Positions 17,102 through 24,931 of a stretch of DNA of 64,000 nt are shown here, one piece after another. The position numbers and the translations under genes are program-made. The stretch's first letter is position 1, and every line of letters starts with the position of its first letter. The DNA lies in assembly GCA_021769965.1 (NCBI GenBank), contig JAETRU010000011.1, positions 1-64,000 on the forward strand. Direction: 5' to 3'. A model generated the notes under the pieces. That model was not told the DNA's origin and did no database searches. It was given only the letters and a program-made list of their open reading frames with translations. Source of the DNA: Eubacterium sp. (lineage in GTDB: Bacteria; Bacillota; Clostridia; Peptostreptococcales; Anaerovoracaceae).

Positions 17102-17148
17102 TTGACATATGTTTAAAACCGCCGTATACTATAATTAACATATGTCAA
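17102..17148 (+). promoter_or_regulatory. Promoter with a 12-bp inverted repeat operator
   Basis: TTGACA (17102-17107), a 17-base spacer and TATACT (17125-17130) form a near-consensus promoter. Two perfect 12-bp inverted arms, TTGACATATGTT (17102-17113) and AACATATGTCAA (17137-17148), flank the -10. Each arm also contains the palindrome ACATATGT. Binding there would cover the -35 and the start point, as expected for a repressor, possibly the DUF134 protein itself. Confidence 0.8.
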
Positions 17149-17164
17149 AAAAGGAGATTTCTAA

Positions 17165-17905
17165 ATGGCAAGACCTCGTAAAAACCGTATCGTAGGCGCA
17201 ATACCCGGAAGTGAAGGCTTTGTACCTATCGGCTGCACCCAGGGACAGTGCCGCGGAAAAGTCATCATGACAGTAGAAGAATATGAGACGCTGCGCCTCA
17301 TCGACTATCTGAAGCTGACGCAGGAAGAATGCGCTTCCCGCATGGAGGTGTCCCGTCCCACAGTTACCGGTATTTACGAACAGGCGCGTTTCAAACTGGC
17401 CGATGCCCTTGTCAACGAGAAACTGCTGCTCATCGAAGGCGGCAACTTTGACTTCTCCCGTGAACATAAAAAAACTGCTTATATAGAAAAGGAGAATACA
17501 GAAATGAAAATTGCAGTCACTTACGAAAACGGACAGATCTTTCAGCACTTCGGACATTGCCAGAACTTTAAAATCTATGAGGTAGAAGACGGCAGGGTCC
17601 TGTCCTCTCAGGTCATCAATGCCGCAGGCAGCGGCCACGGCGCTCTGGCAGGATTTCTGCAGAACGCCGGTGTGGAAATGCTTATCTGCGGCGGTATCGG
17701 CGGGGGCGCGCAGATGGCGCTGGCACAGATCGGCATCCGTCTCTTTGCGGGTATCTCCGGCGATGCAGACGCTGCTGTAGACGCTCTGCTTGCAGGCACT
17801 CTGCAGTACAGTGAAAATCCTACCTGCGACCACCACGGTGAAGGGCACTCCTGCCACAGCCATGGCGAAGGCCATAGCTGCGGCGAAGGCAAATGCCACG
17901 AATAA
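17165..17905 (+). CDS. DUF134 DNA-binding domain fused to a NifX/NifB-like domain
   Basis: The 246-residue protein joins two parts. Residues 1-100 are a DUF134 domain (MARPRKNRIVG start, VIMTVEEYETLRLIDYLKL, and a helix-turn-helix ECASRMEVSRPTVTGIYEQAR). Residues 114-215 are a dinitrogenase iron-molybdenum cofactor domain (NifX/NifB C-terminal type: FQHFGHCQNFKIYEV; CGGIGGGAQMAL). The tail (219-246) is rich in His and Cys and probably binds metal. No nif genes are nearby, so a metal- or Fe-S-related regulator is more likely than nitrogen fixation. AAGGAG precedes the ATG. A second ribosome site before Met114 could give the NifX part alone. Confidence 0.9.
   Translation: MARPRKNRIVGAIPGSEGFVPIGCTQGQCRGKVIMTVEEYETLRLIDYLKLTQEECASRMEVSRPTVTGIYEQARFKLADALVNEKLLLIEGGNFDFSREHKKTAYIEKENTEMKIAVTYENGQIFQHFGHCQNFKIYEVEDGRVLSSQVINAAGSGHGALAGFLQNAGVEMLICGGIGGGAQMALAQIGIRLFAGISGDADAAVDALLAGTLQYSENPTCDHHGEGHSCHSHGEGHSCGEGKCHE
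17489..17506 (+). promoter_or_regulatory. Internal ribosome binding site and ATG at the domain junction
   Basis: AAGGAG (17489-17494) lies 9 bases before an in-frame ATG (17504-17506) that is exactly the first codon of the NifX-like domain (MKIAVTYENGQ). This suggests a second, shorter product or a recent fusion of two genes. Confidence 0.6.
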
Positions 17906-17909
17906 TAGA

Positions 17910-18767
17910 TCAGTTGATCTCATAGCCTGCGGCTATAGTCATCTGATCAAAGGCCCTGTTGTAACGATATACGCTGTCAGTGAGCACTTCATTAGGTCTT
18001 AATATCTCCTGATTAGCGTCTCGAACCGTCCGGGTCAGAATTTCCAGATCACAGTTTCCCGCAGCTACTAAAAATACCTCATGGATCGACGACGGCAGAA
18101 TGTACAGATCATCATCTGCCATATGGGCAGCTTTTCGCAGCGCTCCCTCGTAAAGTATGCTGGATGCGCCCATCATGCCGTAGCGATTGCCCATACAATA
18201 GAACGCGTCCTCCATCCGCTGGATGCGCAGAGGAAGCAGCAAAGGAGTATTCTTTGCTGCTTCTTTATATAGCTGCGGTTCTGTCATCCCCAGCTCTTCC
18301 ATGATATCCGAAGTAATGATCGCGCTGTTGAATCCTCCAAAAGGATCCTCTCTCATCAGGCGGTAGATCAGCATCATATCCAGGAACGGCCTGTACGGCG
18401 CTATTTGAGCCAGCTCCTGATTTCTCACGGTTCCCACCAGATTATATACGATCTGCAGCGGTTTTTCCGCCAGATCTGTCTGCGGCTGCGCTGACTCCAG
18501 ATAGTCTACCCCGCTCAGATAAACCTCCGCCGCCTTGGAAAGAACCGCCTCCATGCTCTGACACTTCTGATAATATTCGTACAGCTCTGAAAAGTACAGT
18601 GTCGGTACAGCGCCGCTGCCGTCTGGAGGCATGATACTCAGCGATTCCAGAAATCCATTGATCTTGGGCACATGATCTGTCTGCAGCCGGTAATTCTGGA
18701 ACCGTTCAGGCAGATAGTGCAGCATCTCTTCGGCCAAGATTGATTTAAACTCTTCATAATTCTTCAT
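17910..18767 (-). CDS. DUF5688 family protein (copy 2), last gene of the pilus operon
   Basis: The 285-residue protein is the second DUF5688 member of the window, with the same length and motif order as copy 1 (AIITSDIMEELGM; LYILPSSIHEVFLV; SVYRYNRAF). The start at 18767 is supported by AAAGGAG; the ATG at 18785 lies in front of that site. It begins 21 bases after the last pilin-like gene and is probably in the same transcript as the Tad-like genes. Whether it works with the pilus is unknown. Only 4 bases separate its stop from the convergent DUF134-NifX gene, with no clear terminator between. Confidence 0.72.
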   Translation of the reverse strand: MKNYEEFKSILAEEMLHYLPERFQNYRLQTDHVPKINGFLESLSIMPPDGSGAVPTLYFSELYEYYQKCQSMEAVLSKAAEVYLSGVDYLESAQPQTDLAEKPLQIVYNLVGTVRNQELAQIAPYRPFLDMMLIYRLMREDPFGGFNSAIITSDIMEELGMTEPQLYKEAAKNTPLLLPLRIQRMEDAFYCMGNRYGMMGASSILYEGALRKAAHMADDDLYILPSSIHEVFLVAAGNCDLEILTRTVRDANQEILRPNEVLTDSVYRYNRAFDQMTIAAGYEIN

Positions 18768-18788
18768 ATTGTCTCCTTTTTTCATTTA

Positions 18789-19169
18789 CTATGACACCGG
18801 GTACCATCCCGATGCCGCCAGTTTTCCCTTTCTCACAATAACTACTGCAGCCATTCCCGCCCGCCCCTTCTGCTCAAAGATGACCTCTACGGACACGCGT
18901 TCTCCGTCTGCCATAGGCCCGCCTGCTCCGCTCATCTGAAGCCGCAGGCTTTCCTCAGCCGTCCGAACCGCCGCCGGCAGATCCGCAGCCGCATTCCCTT
19001 CCTCATCTCTGTTCTGCTGCCGGACAAATACGGCAACAGCCGCAGCCGCTTCCTCAGCGGCATACTGAAATCTCTGCTTCTGAAAGACCATGCCGCGCAG
19101 CTCCAGCTGCCATCCCGTGACGATCAGAATGAAGATCACCATAGAAGTGGTAACGATCAGATTCTTCAC
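18789..19169 (-). CDS. TadE-like minor pilin (126 aa)
   Basis: The protein starts MKNLI and has an N-terminal hydrophobic helix (about residues 4-20) followed by an Ala/Glu-rich helix (AAEEAAAAVAVFVRQQ) and a small C-terminal domain, the build of a TadE-type pseudopilin or a minor pilin. The GTG start overlaps the stop of the gene upstream (GTGA), indicating translational coupling. A prepilin peptidase site is not obvious, and no peptidase gene lies in the window. Confidence 0.6.
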   Translation of the reverse strand: MKNLIVTTSMVIFILIVTGWQLELRGMVFQKQRFQYAAEEAAAAVAVFVRQQNRDEEGNAAADLPAAVRTAEESLRLQMSGAGGPMADGERVSVEVIFEQKGRAGMAAVVIVRKGKLAASGWYPVS

Positions 19170-19621
19170 CGCGTCTCACCCCGCTCTTTTTCTGTACTCC
19201 CGTTTTCTGCGTCTTCACGCTCTGTCTCAGCAGGACAGACGCTGGTCACATACTGACGGACCTCATATACAGGCCGGATATCATTATTATCATCCGCGTT
19301 CCAGAACCTGGCCATGGCCATTCTGTCTCCCAAAGGCGCGCTGATGCTGTAAGAGATCAGAGCGCCCATCGCTTCCGGCCGGCCTGTTCCGCTGACCTCT
19401 ACCTCCTCCGGCCTGCACCTCAGGATCTCCGCCAGTCTCTCCCGCACCCATTGTCTGCTATGCTCAGAAACATACCCTTCCGTCCTTACGGTCTCCCGAA
19501 AGCAGCTGACGGCTCTGTCCGCCTCCATGACCCTGCTGTACAGTACCTGACTGTAAGTAAATTCTGTCAGTATGGCAAGCAGAAGTATCAGACACGCGAT
19601 ACCGGTAATCAGATTTTTCAT
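19166..19621 (-). CDS. TadE-like minor pilin (151 aa)
   Basis: It starts MKNLITGIACLILLLAI with a hydrophobic helix to about residue 22, followed by a soluble region (VMEADRAVSCFRETVRTEGY; EILRCRPEEVEVSG) and a polar, Glu-rich C-terminus. The N-terminus is closely similar to the other three small proteins of the operon. I chose 19621 because AGGAG lies upstream; a longer frame from 19657 overlaps the preceding small gene. Probably a minor pilin or pseudopilin. Confidence 0.6.
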   Translation of the reverse strand: MKNLITGIACLILLLAILTEFTYSQVLYSRVMEADRAVSCFRETVRTEGYVSEHSRQWVRERLAEILRCRPEEVEVSGTGRPEAMGALISYSISAPLGDRMAMARFWNADDNNDIRPVYEVRQYVTSVCPAETEREDAENGSTEKERGETR

Positions 19622-19622
19622 A

Positions 19623-19763
19623 TCACAGCTCCTGATAGGTCTCCGCTGCTCTTTCAAACCAGTTTCCGGCAGCGGACTTCAGGCTGTTTTCATCTCCCGC
19701 GATCCAGTTGAAGATCAGACAGCCCAGCAGAATCATTCCGATAATTACGATCAGATCCTTCAT
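19623..19763 (-). CDS. Tiny pilin-like membrane protein (46 aa)
   Basis: The 46-codon gene encodes MKDLIVIIGMILLGCLIFNW followed by a short amphipathic helix (AGDENSLKSAAGNWFERAAE). It sits tightly between two related genes in the same direction (1 base before the next start, 2 bases after the previous stop). The size and build (hydrophobic helix plus short tail) match Flp-type pilin subunits of Tad systems. Confidence 0.6.
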   Translation of the reverse strand: MKDLIVIIGMILLGCLIFNWIAGDENSLKSAAGNWFERAAETYQEL

Positions 19764-19765
19764 CC

Positions 19766-19924
19766 TTACTCTCCGATCGTCATGGAATCGATGCTTTCAA
19801 TGCCGTTTTCCACAAGATTCTGGGCAGCTCCCTGCAGAGAAGTGTCGCTGTCCCCCAGGACCATAGTGTTTACAATGATCACACCCAGCAAAATCGTTCC
19901 AATGATAATAATCAGGTTCTTCAT
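19766..19924 (-). CDS. Tiny pilin-like membrane protein (52 aa), possible major Flp pilin
   Basis: The 52-codon gene encodes MKNLIIIIGTILLGVIIVN plus an Ala/Gln/Asn-rich tail (GAAQNLVENGIESID). GGAGGGAG-like sequence (GGAGGGAGAGGAA) precedes the ATG. It closely resembles the 46-residue neighbour and may be a duplicate. As the first small protein after tadC with the strongest ribosome site, it is the best candidate for the major pilin, by inference. Confidence 0.6.
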   Translation of the reverse strand: MKNLIIIIGTILLGVIIVNTMVLGDSDTSLQGAAQNLVENGIESIDSMTIGE

Positions 19925-19957
19925 TTCCTCTCCCTCCTTGTACAAAAGAACAAAAAT

Positions 19958-20554
19958 TCAAAATGCCTGTCCCAAAAGCCGCATGGCATCCATCAGTACC
20001 ACTACAACGGTAAAGTTCAGCAGTACAGCAAAGACTGCCGCTGTGGCGGCCGTAGTCGTGATCAGGCTCCGCTGCTCCGCCCGCCGCATACCTCTGGTCA
20101 TCCGTTCCGCCGCGAAGGTCTCCTCAAACGCCTCCATATGCCCGATCAGCTCGATCGGATCGATCCGGTCGATCCGGGACAGAATAAAGGAAAAATATCT
20201 GGCTGCTTTGACCGGTACCTGTATGTAAAGCAGATCAAAAGCTTCTTCTCCCTTTCCGCTCCGGTACGCGGACAGAATATCCGCGTAAACATTGCCCAGC
20301 GGCCTGCTGCACTCCATCAGCTGTTCCAGAATAAAGTCACAGGACATGGGCTGGCCTCTGTGCACGATAGCCAGATTCTTCAGCACGATGCAGCTGTTCC
20401 AGATCTCCCTTTCCAGACGTTCTCCCTGCAGCCTCTTCCACAGGGCGCTCAGCCGGATCCCGGTCGTCTTCACCGTCTCCGTCCGCAGAAGTCCGCTGCG
20501 GCCGGCAAGCCGTCTGGCCCGAAAACCAAAGGTCGTCCGTATTTTCATCTTCAT
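19958..20554 (-). CDS. TadC-like pilus platform protein (GspF family)
   Basis: The 198-residue protein has a soluble helical domain (GspF-like; CIVLKNLAIVHRGQ; FSFILSRIDRIDPIELIGHMEAF) and a C-terminal hydrophobic helix (about residues 165-192). It is shorter than classical TadC and shows only one clear membrane segment. Position after tadB and before the pilins supports the call. It would form the inner-membrane platform on which the pilus is assembled by the CpaF ATPase. Confidence 0.65.
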   Translation of the reverse strand: MKMKIRTTFGFRARRLAGRSGLLRTETVKTTGIRLSALWKRLQGERLEREIWNSCIVLKNLAIVHRGQPMSCDFILEQLMECSRPLGNVYADILSAYRSGKGEEAFDLLYIQVPVKAARYFSFILSRIDRIDPIELIGHMEAFEETFAAERMTRGMRRAEQRSLITTTAATAAVFAVLLNFTVVVVLMDAMRLLGQAF

Positions 20555-20563
20555 AAGCCCTCC

Positions 20564-21520
20564 TCAGATGTCCATCTTCTCTCTGGAAAAAAACGCGTTG
20601 ATCAGAACGCTTACCACATACAGCATCACCATGATCAGAAACCACTTCAGCCCCATGGCAGTTCCCAGCTGATACCGGATGAACTTTCCGATCGTAAAGT
20701 CAAAGTAGCGGCAGGCTGCCGCTGCAGACAGCAGAAAGCTGACCGGCGCCAGATACCGCAGCATCATCCTTACCTCGTTGTTTTCCCGTTTACTGTGCTC
20801 TATCACCTGTCTGCTTTTGACGATGCCTGCCAGCAGATCCTCCATAGCCGCATCCACCCGGATACCGTAAACGCAGGCAAAAAGAATATTAGCCGCCAGG
20901 GCGTTGCCCCAGGCTGTATCCAGCGAATAGCGGAATACGGACAAAAGCTGTTCCACCTCACGTCTGGTCACAGACCTCTGAAGCCCCTTAGCCAGCTGCA
21001 GAACCAGACGTCTGGCTCCCGGCGCGTCTTCCATGGTCGCTGCTGTGATCTCAATAGCCTCCTTCATGTTGTAGTCATAGATCTTGTAGTTATTCAGGAT
21101 CTCCTGTACCAGAATATCTCCTTCCCGGGACCGGCTGACTCTTCTGGTATGCAGTCTGGCCATGAGGATGCAGTAAGGCATCGCACCGGCAAAGAAACCG
21201 CACAGCAGCGCCATGGACGGCTCCTCCAGCAGCGCTACCACAAAGGCCGCGCCCAGCCCGCAGATCAGACTTGCTGCCTGAAGCTGCTCCACAGACGCGA
21301 AAACATGACCGGCCTCTGCCCCTTCAATGAGCAGTTTCAGACGCCGCCCCATCGGGGTTCTGACTTTCAGTTCCTCACTGTCTGTCAGCCGCTTCAGACT
21401 GCGGCGTATGAGCAGCCGGTTTCTGACCGTACTGCCCAGAGCTGTCAGCAGGCCGTGCTGCCATAACAGAAGGCCGCAGATGTATGATACATAGATAAAG
21501 ATCGTCAAAACCGGCTTCAC
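20564..21520 (-). CDS. TadB-like pilus platform protein
   Basis: The 318-residue membrane protein has hydrophobic segments near the N-terminus (about 5-25), in the middle (about 90-125) and near the C-terminus (about 255-305), with a helical cytoplasmic domain between (GDILVQEILNNYKIYDYNMKEAIE; LAKGLQRSVTRREVEQ), as in TadB/GspF platform proteins. It overlaps the end of the cpaF-like gene by 4 bases, so the two are translationally coupled. Confidence 0.75.
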   Translation of the reverse strand: MKPVLTIFIYVSYICGLLLWQHGLLTALGSTVRNRLLIRRSLKRLTDSEELKVRTPMGRRLKLLIEGAEAGHVFASVEQLQAASLICGLGAAFVVALLEEPSMALLCGFFAGAMPYCILMARLHTRRVSRSREGDILVQEILNNYKIYDYNMKEAIEITAATMEDAPGARRLVLQLAKGLQRSVTRREVEQLLSVFRYSLDTAWGNALAANILFACVYGIRVDAAMEDLLAGIVKSRQVIEHSKRENNEVRMMLRYLAPVSFLLSAAAACRYFDFTIGKFIRYQLGTAMGLKWFLIMVMLYVVSVLINAFFSREKMDI

Positions 21521-22962
21521 CTCCCTTCTTCTCCTCCGTCATAGTAGGCCGGATACACGATTCTGTTCTCCTCAAGACGGCTGACACCGCTAAGCTCCGC
21601 AAGCATTGCCCTCATTTCCAAAACCGCTCCCTTCTTCTCCGGATATTTTTCCAGCTTGGAAAGACCTCCGTCTTCGTTCCAAAGCCACTTTCCTGTGAGA
21701 AAATCATACGAGCAGAGCCGCACGGCCGCGACCCTGTCACAGCTGCTGTCATAGGAATACTCCACGATGCCCTTCATGACCTTACGGCCCTTATCCTCCG
21801 GCAGCTGTGCCAGTTCAATGGCATAATCAAAATTTCTGTATACCTGCGCGATGATGGATCTATTGTCCCCTCCATACGCTTCCCTGATCTTTGACGCCAT
21901 CTTGTAAGGCACATTGACGCCGTCGCTGTCATGGATCGTCGCCTTGCTCCGCGTAGTTCCCGTCGATGTAATATCCAGCGCCAGACGAAATGCCGCGGCA
22001 TCCCTCATTTCCTCCAGCAGGATATAGTCGTTATCTCCCCGCAGCAGCGACTTTGTCACGGAAGCCAGCTTTTCCCCGTCGGCCACCAGCTGCATGACAG
22101 GGGCCTGAGGCATGATCTGATGCCACGGCGTTTCCGGGTCGGTAGCAATAGCCAGCCCCTCCAGTGACGGATCCTCATAGCTCTGCCACACCTGCAGAAA
22201 GGTGGTCTTGCCGGATCTGACCTGTCCCGTAAACAGGACATTAAATCCAATGTCGATCATCTTCCGAAACAGCGGAATCGCCTCAGCGGGAATCGTGCCC
22301 TTTTCTGCCAGCTGCTCAAAGGTCAGCTGACGCAGTACATATTTACGAAACACCATGATATCCTGATCCTCCTTGGTCCGGTCACCGGAGTAGATCGTGA
22401 TCCGGATGCCGTTATGAAGATAAACTTCATGAAAGCCGTATTCCAGCCTTTCATAAGGCGTCGCCAGCAGCAGCGTCCGCTTCAGCTGTTCTCTTCTGCG
22501 CCTGTCGATCCTCTGGGGCTGCAGCTGGGACCTGCCGTCGATCAGGCAGTAGAGGCGGTCCCCGATCAGCTTGGCAGAGGAAGACTCCCTGTATTTTTCC
22601 TCCATGTCGTAGGCCCACGGCGCCAGACCGGCAAGACCGTAAAGCTCAGCGAACACGCCCTCAGACAGACTGGGATACCACGGCGGATACCACGCCTCCG
22701 ACAGTTTCTTATCCAGCAGGATCTCTTTGATCTTCTCCTTGTAAAAGGAAGTCTCTTCTTCCGCTCCCATAATAGCCCGTTTTTCCTTTTCCAGCTTACG
22801 GTTCTTCGCCGCGTCGTCAGTCTCATTCCACTCCTTGTCGAATTCCTGCTCTACGATGCGGCACACATGCCGAAACCGGTCCATCTCGCGGCCTGCCCCA
22901 TCCTCCTGCTTCAGCATCCTGCTCATATACTCTTCTAAACAAAATTCTTTCTCCACTCCCAT
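21517..22962 (-). CDS. cpaF: CpaF/TadA-type pilus assembly ATPase
   Basis: The 481-residue protein is a type II/IV secretion ATPase of the CpaF/TadA group. The Walker A loop GQVRSGKTT lies at about residues 246-254, the Walker B-like DYILLEEMRD at 312-321, followed by an arginine/His-box region (TGTTRSKATIHDSD). It would power pilin polymerisation at the inner membrane. GGGAGG lies 5-6 bases before its ATG, and its start overlaps the end of the tadZ-like gene by 28 bases. Confidence 0.9.
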   Translation of the reverse strand: MGVEKEFCLEEYMSRMLKQEDGAGREMDRFRHVCRIVEQEFDKEWNETDDAAKNRKLEKEKRAIMGAEEETSFYKEKIKEILLDKKLSEAWYPPWYPSLSEGVFAELYGLAGLAPWAYDMEEKYRESSSAKLIGDRLYCLIDGRSQLQPQRIDRRRREQLKRTLLLATPYERLEYGFHEVYLHNGIRITIYSGDRTKEDQDIMVFRKYVLRQLTFEQLAEKGTIPAEAIPLFRKMIDIGFNVLFTGQVRSGKTTFLQVWQSYEDPSLEGLAIATDPETPWHQIMPQAPVMQLVADGEKLASVTKSLLRGDNDYILLEEMRDAAAFRLALDITSTGTTRSKATIHDSDGVNVPYKMASKIREAYGGDNRSIIAQVYRNFDYAIELAQLPEDKGRKVMKGIVEYSYDSSCDRVAAVRLCSYDFLTGKWLWNEDGGLSKLEKYPEKKGAVLEMRAMLAELSGVSRLEENRIVYPAYYDGGEEGR

Positions 22963-23687
22963 GGACGCCTCCCTTCCGGATCCGGCTCAAACCGGGCCGC
23001 GATCACTTCGACCGCCTTTTGAAATCTGTGGAACCGGCAGAGCGTTCTTCCTTCCATTTCCGCCTGCCAGCCGTATTCCACATAGGGTACCCGAAAAGCG
23101 CTCTCCGCCTCGCACAGCCCCAGTATCTCCTGCATCCGAAACAGTGAGGGATCTCTCTGAAATTTATTGATGATCAGTTCTCCTGACAGTCCCAGAGGGA
23201 CCAGCACGTCTTTCCTCAGCTGAGCGTATCTCTGCAGCGCTTTGTTCTGCTGCGTAATCACAAAGAACCTCTCCCGGCAGGAATTCATAGCTGAAACGGT
23301 CAGCCCCAGATTCACATCATCGCCGCCGTCGATGAGCACATAATCAAACTGTTCATTTACGGCCGCCAGCAGGATCTGATATGTATTTTCCGGGAAATAC
23401 TTGGCAGTCAGCGGATTTTTCACCGCCGGAAGGACCCAGAGTCCCCTGAACTCCTCCACATTCTGCATCAGGTCTTCCTCTCCGATCCTGCCGCTGATCA
23501 CAGAAGCCTTTAAATCGTCCAGCGAATGCTTTCCGCTGAGACTCATAAATCCGTCTCCCAGTTTCCCGCTGCCGCAGACCAGCAGTACCCGTTTATTCTT
23601 CCGTGACAGACATTCCGCCACGGACTGGGCGATCATGGTGGTCCCTACCTGACTGTCGCCGCCAAAGAAACCGATAACGTTTTCCAT
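22935..23687 (-). CDS. TadZ/CpaE-like ParA-type ATPase
   Basis: The 250-residue protein is a MinD/ParA-like ATPase with a deviant Walker A (GFFGGDSQVGTT, residues 6-17) and YVLIDGGDDVN as the second motif. The standard signature lysine is replaced (SQVGTT), as often seen in TadZ proteins that localise Tad pili to a cell pole. I chose 23687 as the start because AGAGGTG lies upstream of that ATG; an ATG nine bases earlier is possible. It lies between the cpaB-like gene and cpaF. Confidence 0.8.
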   Translation of the reverse strand: MENVIGFFGGDSQVGTTMIAQSVAECLSRKNKRVLLVCGSGKLGDGFMSLSGKHSLDDLKASVISGRIGEEDLMQNVEEFRGLWVLPAVKNPLTAKYFPENTYQILLAAVNEQFDYVLIDGGDDVNLGLTVSAMNSCRERFFVITQQNKALQRYAQLRKDVLVPLGLSGELIINKFQRDPSLFRMQEILGLCEAESAFRVPYVEYGWQAEMEGRTLCRFHRFQKAVEVIAARFEPDPEGRRPWEWRKNFV

Positions 23688-23707
23688 ACTCTTCACCTCT
23701 TTTTCCT

Positions 23708-24256
23708 TTAATTGTATATGATGACCAGCTTCTCTCCCTCCCCGGCCAGCACGGACAGCTCCTCTGCCTGACTGTCGCTGACCACCACATCCACAGACCC
23801 GTTTTCCAGATCCACGCCCGATGTCAGCGCCGAAGTGACCAGCTTGCCGCTGCAGTAGAAATACACCCGGTCCCCCTTTGACAGACCGCGCGGCAGAACT
23901 GCCAGCCAGCCGGACGGAACCGTCAAAATATATCTGCCGAGGCTTTCATCCGCCGTCAGGCCTTCCTGCTGGAAATACTCGTGAAACAGCGGCGTATTTT
24001 TGTGTACGAAAAAAGCTGCCTCACGGTTCATTACCGCCTGCAGCTCTTCCGCTCCGATGCAGTCTCTTTCACTGACATCCATATGCTTTTTCTCCAACAT
24101 GTCCGCTGTGATCACAGTTCCTTTCTCCACATTCTGATTCAGGACCAGGATCTCATCGTAGAGGAACCGGTTCTTCCCCCACTTTTCCCACGCGACCAGC
24201 GCGCCGATACTGACCATGATCAGCAGTACGCCGATCACTCTTTTTCCTCTTTCCAC
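23708..24256 (-). CDS. CpaB/RcpC-like SAF domain pilus protein
   Basis: The protein has an N-terminal membrane segment (RVIGVLLIMVSIGALVAW) and an SAF-like domain (VLNQNVEKGTVITADMLEKKHMDVSERD), as in CpaB/RcpC proteins of Tad systems. The open frame extends to 24379, but its first 40 codons cover a hairpin that looks like the terminator of the upstream gene. I therefore prefer a GTG at 24256 (GGGAGG 12 bases upstream) or at 24238 (AGAGG 7 bases upstream), giving 182 or 176 residues. It is the first gene of the pilus operon. Confidence 0.65.
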   Translation of the reverse strand: MERGKRVIGVLLIMVSIGALVAWEKWGKNRFLYDEILVLNQNVEKGTVITADMLEKKHMDVSERDCIGAEELQAVMNREAAFFVHKNTPLFHEYFQQEGLTADESLGRYILTVPSGWLAVLPRGLSKGDRVYFYCSGKLVTSALTSGVDLENGSVDVVVSDSQAEELSVLAGEGEKLVIIYN

Positions 24257-24294
24257 TTTTCCGATCTTCCTCCCTTCCGTTTCACTCTGGAAAC

Positions 24295-24322
24295 GACAAA
24301 AGAGACCGCTTCGCGATCTCTT
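24295..24322 (-). terminator. Possible terminator between the RinA-like gene and the pilus operon
   Basis: AGAGATCGC pairs with GCGGTCTCT around a GAA loop, followed by TTTTGT on the minus strand. The T tract is short, so efficiency is uncertain. Its position separates the pilus operon from the gene upstream. Confidence 0.55.
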
Positions 24323-24388
24323 CTCATTTAATTCCATTTTTACCAATATCAGTTTAACACACTTCCGATTCCCGCGCAAGTGCCAATT

Positions 24389-24799
24389 TCAAATTAAGGC
24401 AAGTTTTTTTGCGACGATATATAAAAACCGCTGTTTCCAGTATTTCCACATCTTTCCGTTACGCGCGCCGCCGGGTATTCTGAAAATAATGCTGTCTAAA
24501 ATATTCTCCTGGTATTCCGCAGGCACATCATTCAAAGCCTCGCGGATGATATCGACGCGTCGTTTCAGCGCGCGCAGTTCATCTCCCTGATCCGCACCTT
24601 CCGGCTCATCACCGCCGTAGATCATGCGCTGATCGCTAATGCAAAGCGCGCCGTAATGATCAGCAGGCTCTTTCTGTTCCAGTTCCTCGATCCTCTGTTC
24701 CATTCTGCGCAAATCTCTCACCGCCCACACGCACTGATAGTATACCGTATCGGGTAGAATAAATTGCTTGTAGCGTTTTTGCTGCCATTCTCTTGACAT
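24389..24799 (-). CDS. Small RinA/ArpU-like hypothetical protein
   Basis: The 136-residue protein begins YKQFILPDTVYYQCVWAVRDL and ends WKYWKQRFLYIVAKKLALI, a plan resembling phage-related RinA/ArpU-type transcription regulators with a sigma region-4-like end. A charged central coiled-coil stretch (RRMEQRIEELEQKE) is present. No phage genes are nearby. It could be a domesticated regulator; the link to the downstream pilus genes is positional only. Confidence 0.5.
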   Translation of the reverse strand: MSREWQQKRYKQFILPDTVYYQCVWAVRDLRRMEQRIEELEQKEPADHYGALCISDQRMIYGGDEPEGADQGDELRALKRRVDIIREALNDVPAEYQENILDSIIFRIPGGARNGKMWKYWKQRFLYIVAKKLALI

Positions 24800-24931
24800 A
24801 TCCGCCCCCTTCCCGAAACCTCCACCTTCTTTTTACCATGTATTACAGCATTTGTCAATAAAGAAAACTTATAAATTATGGAAATTGTGGAAGTTCAGGG
24901 AAAGTAAGTCTATTTGCGCATGATTTATTTC

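Noticed and set aside
17165-17905. Nitrogen-fixation function for the NifX-like domain
   Set aside because: No nif structural or assembly genes are present; the domain family is widespread in non-fixing Clostridia.
20138-21466. 442-codon plus-strand frame
   Set aside because: Antisense shadow of tadB and tadC; no recognisable protein features.
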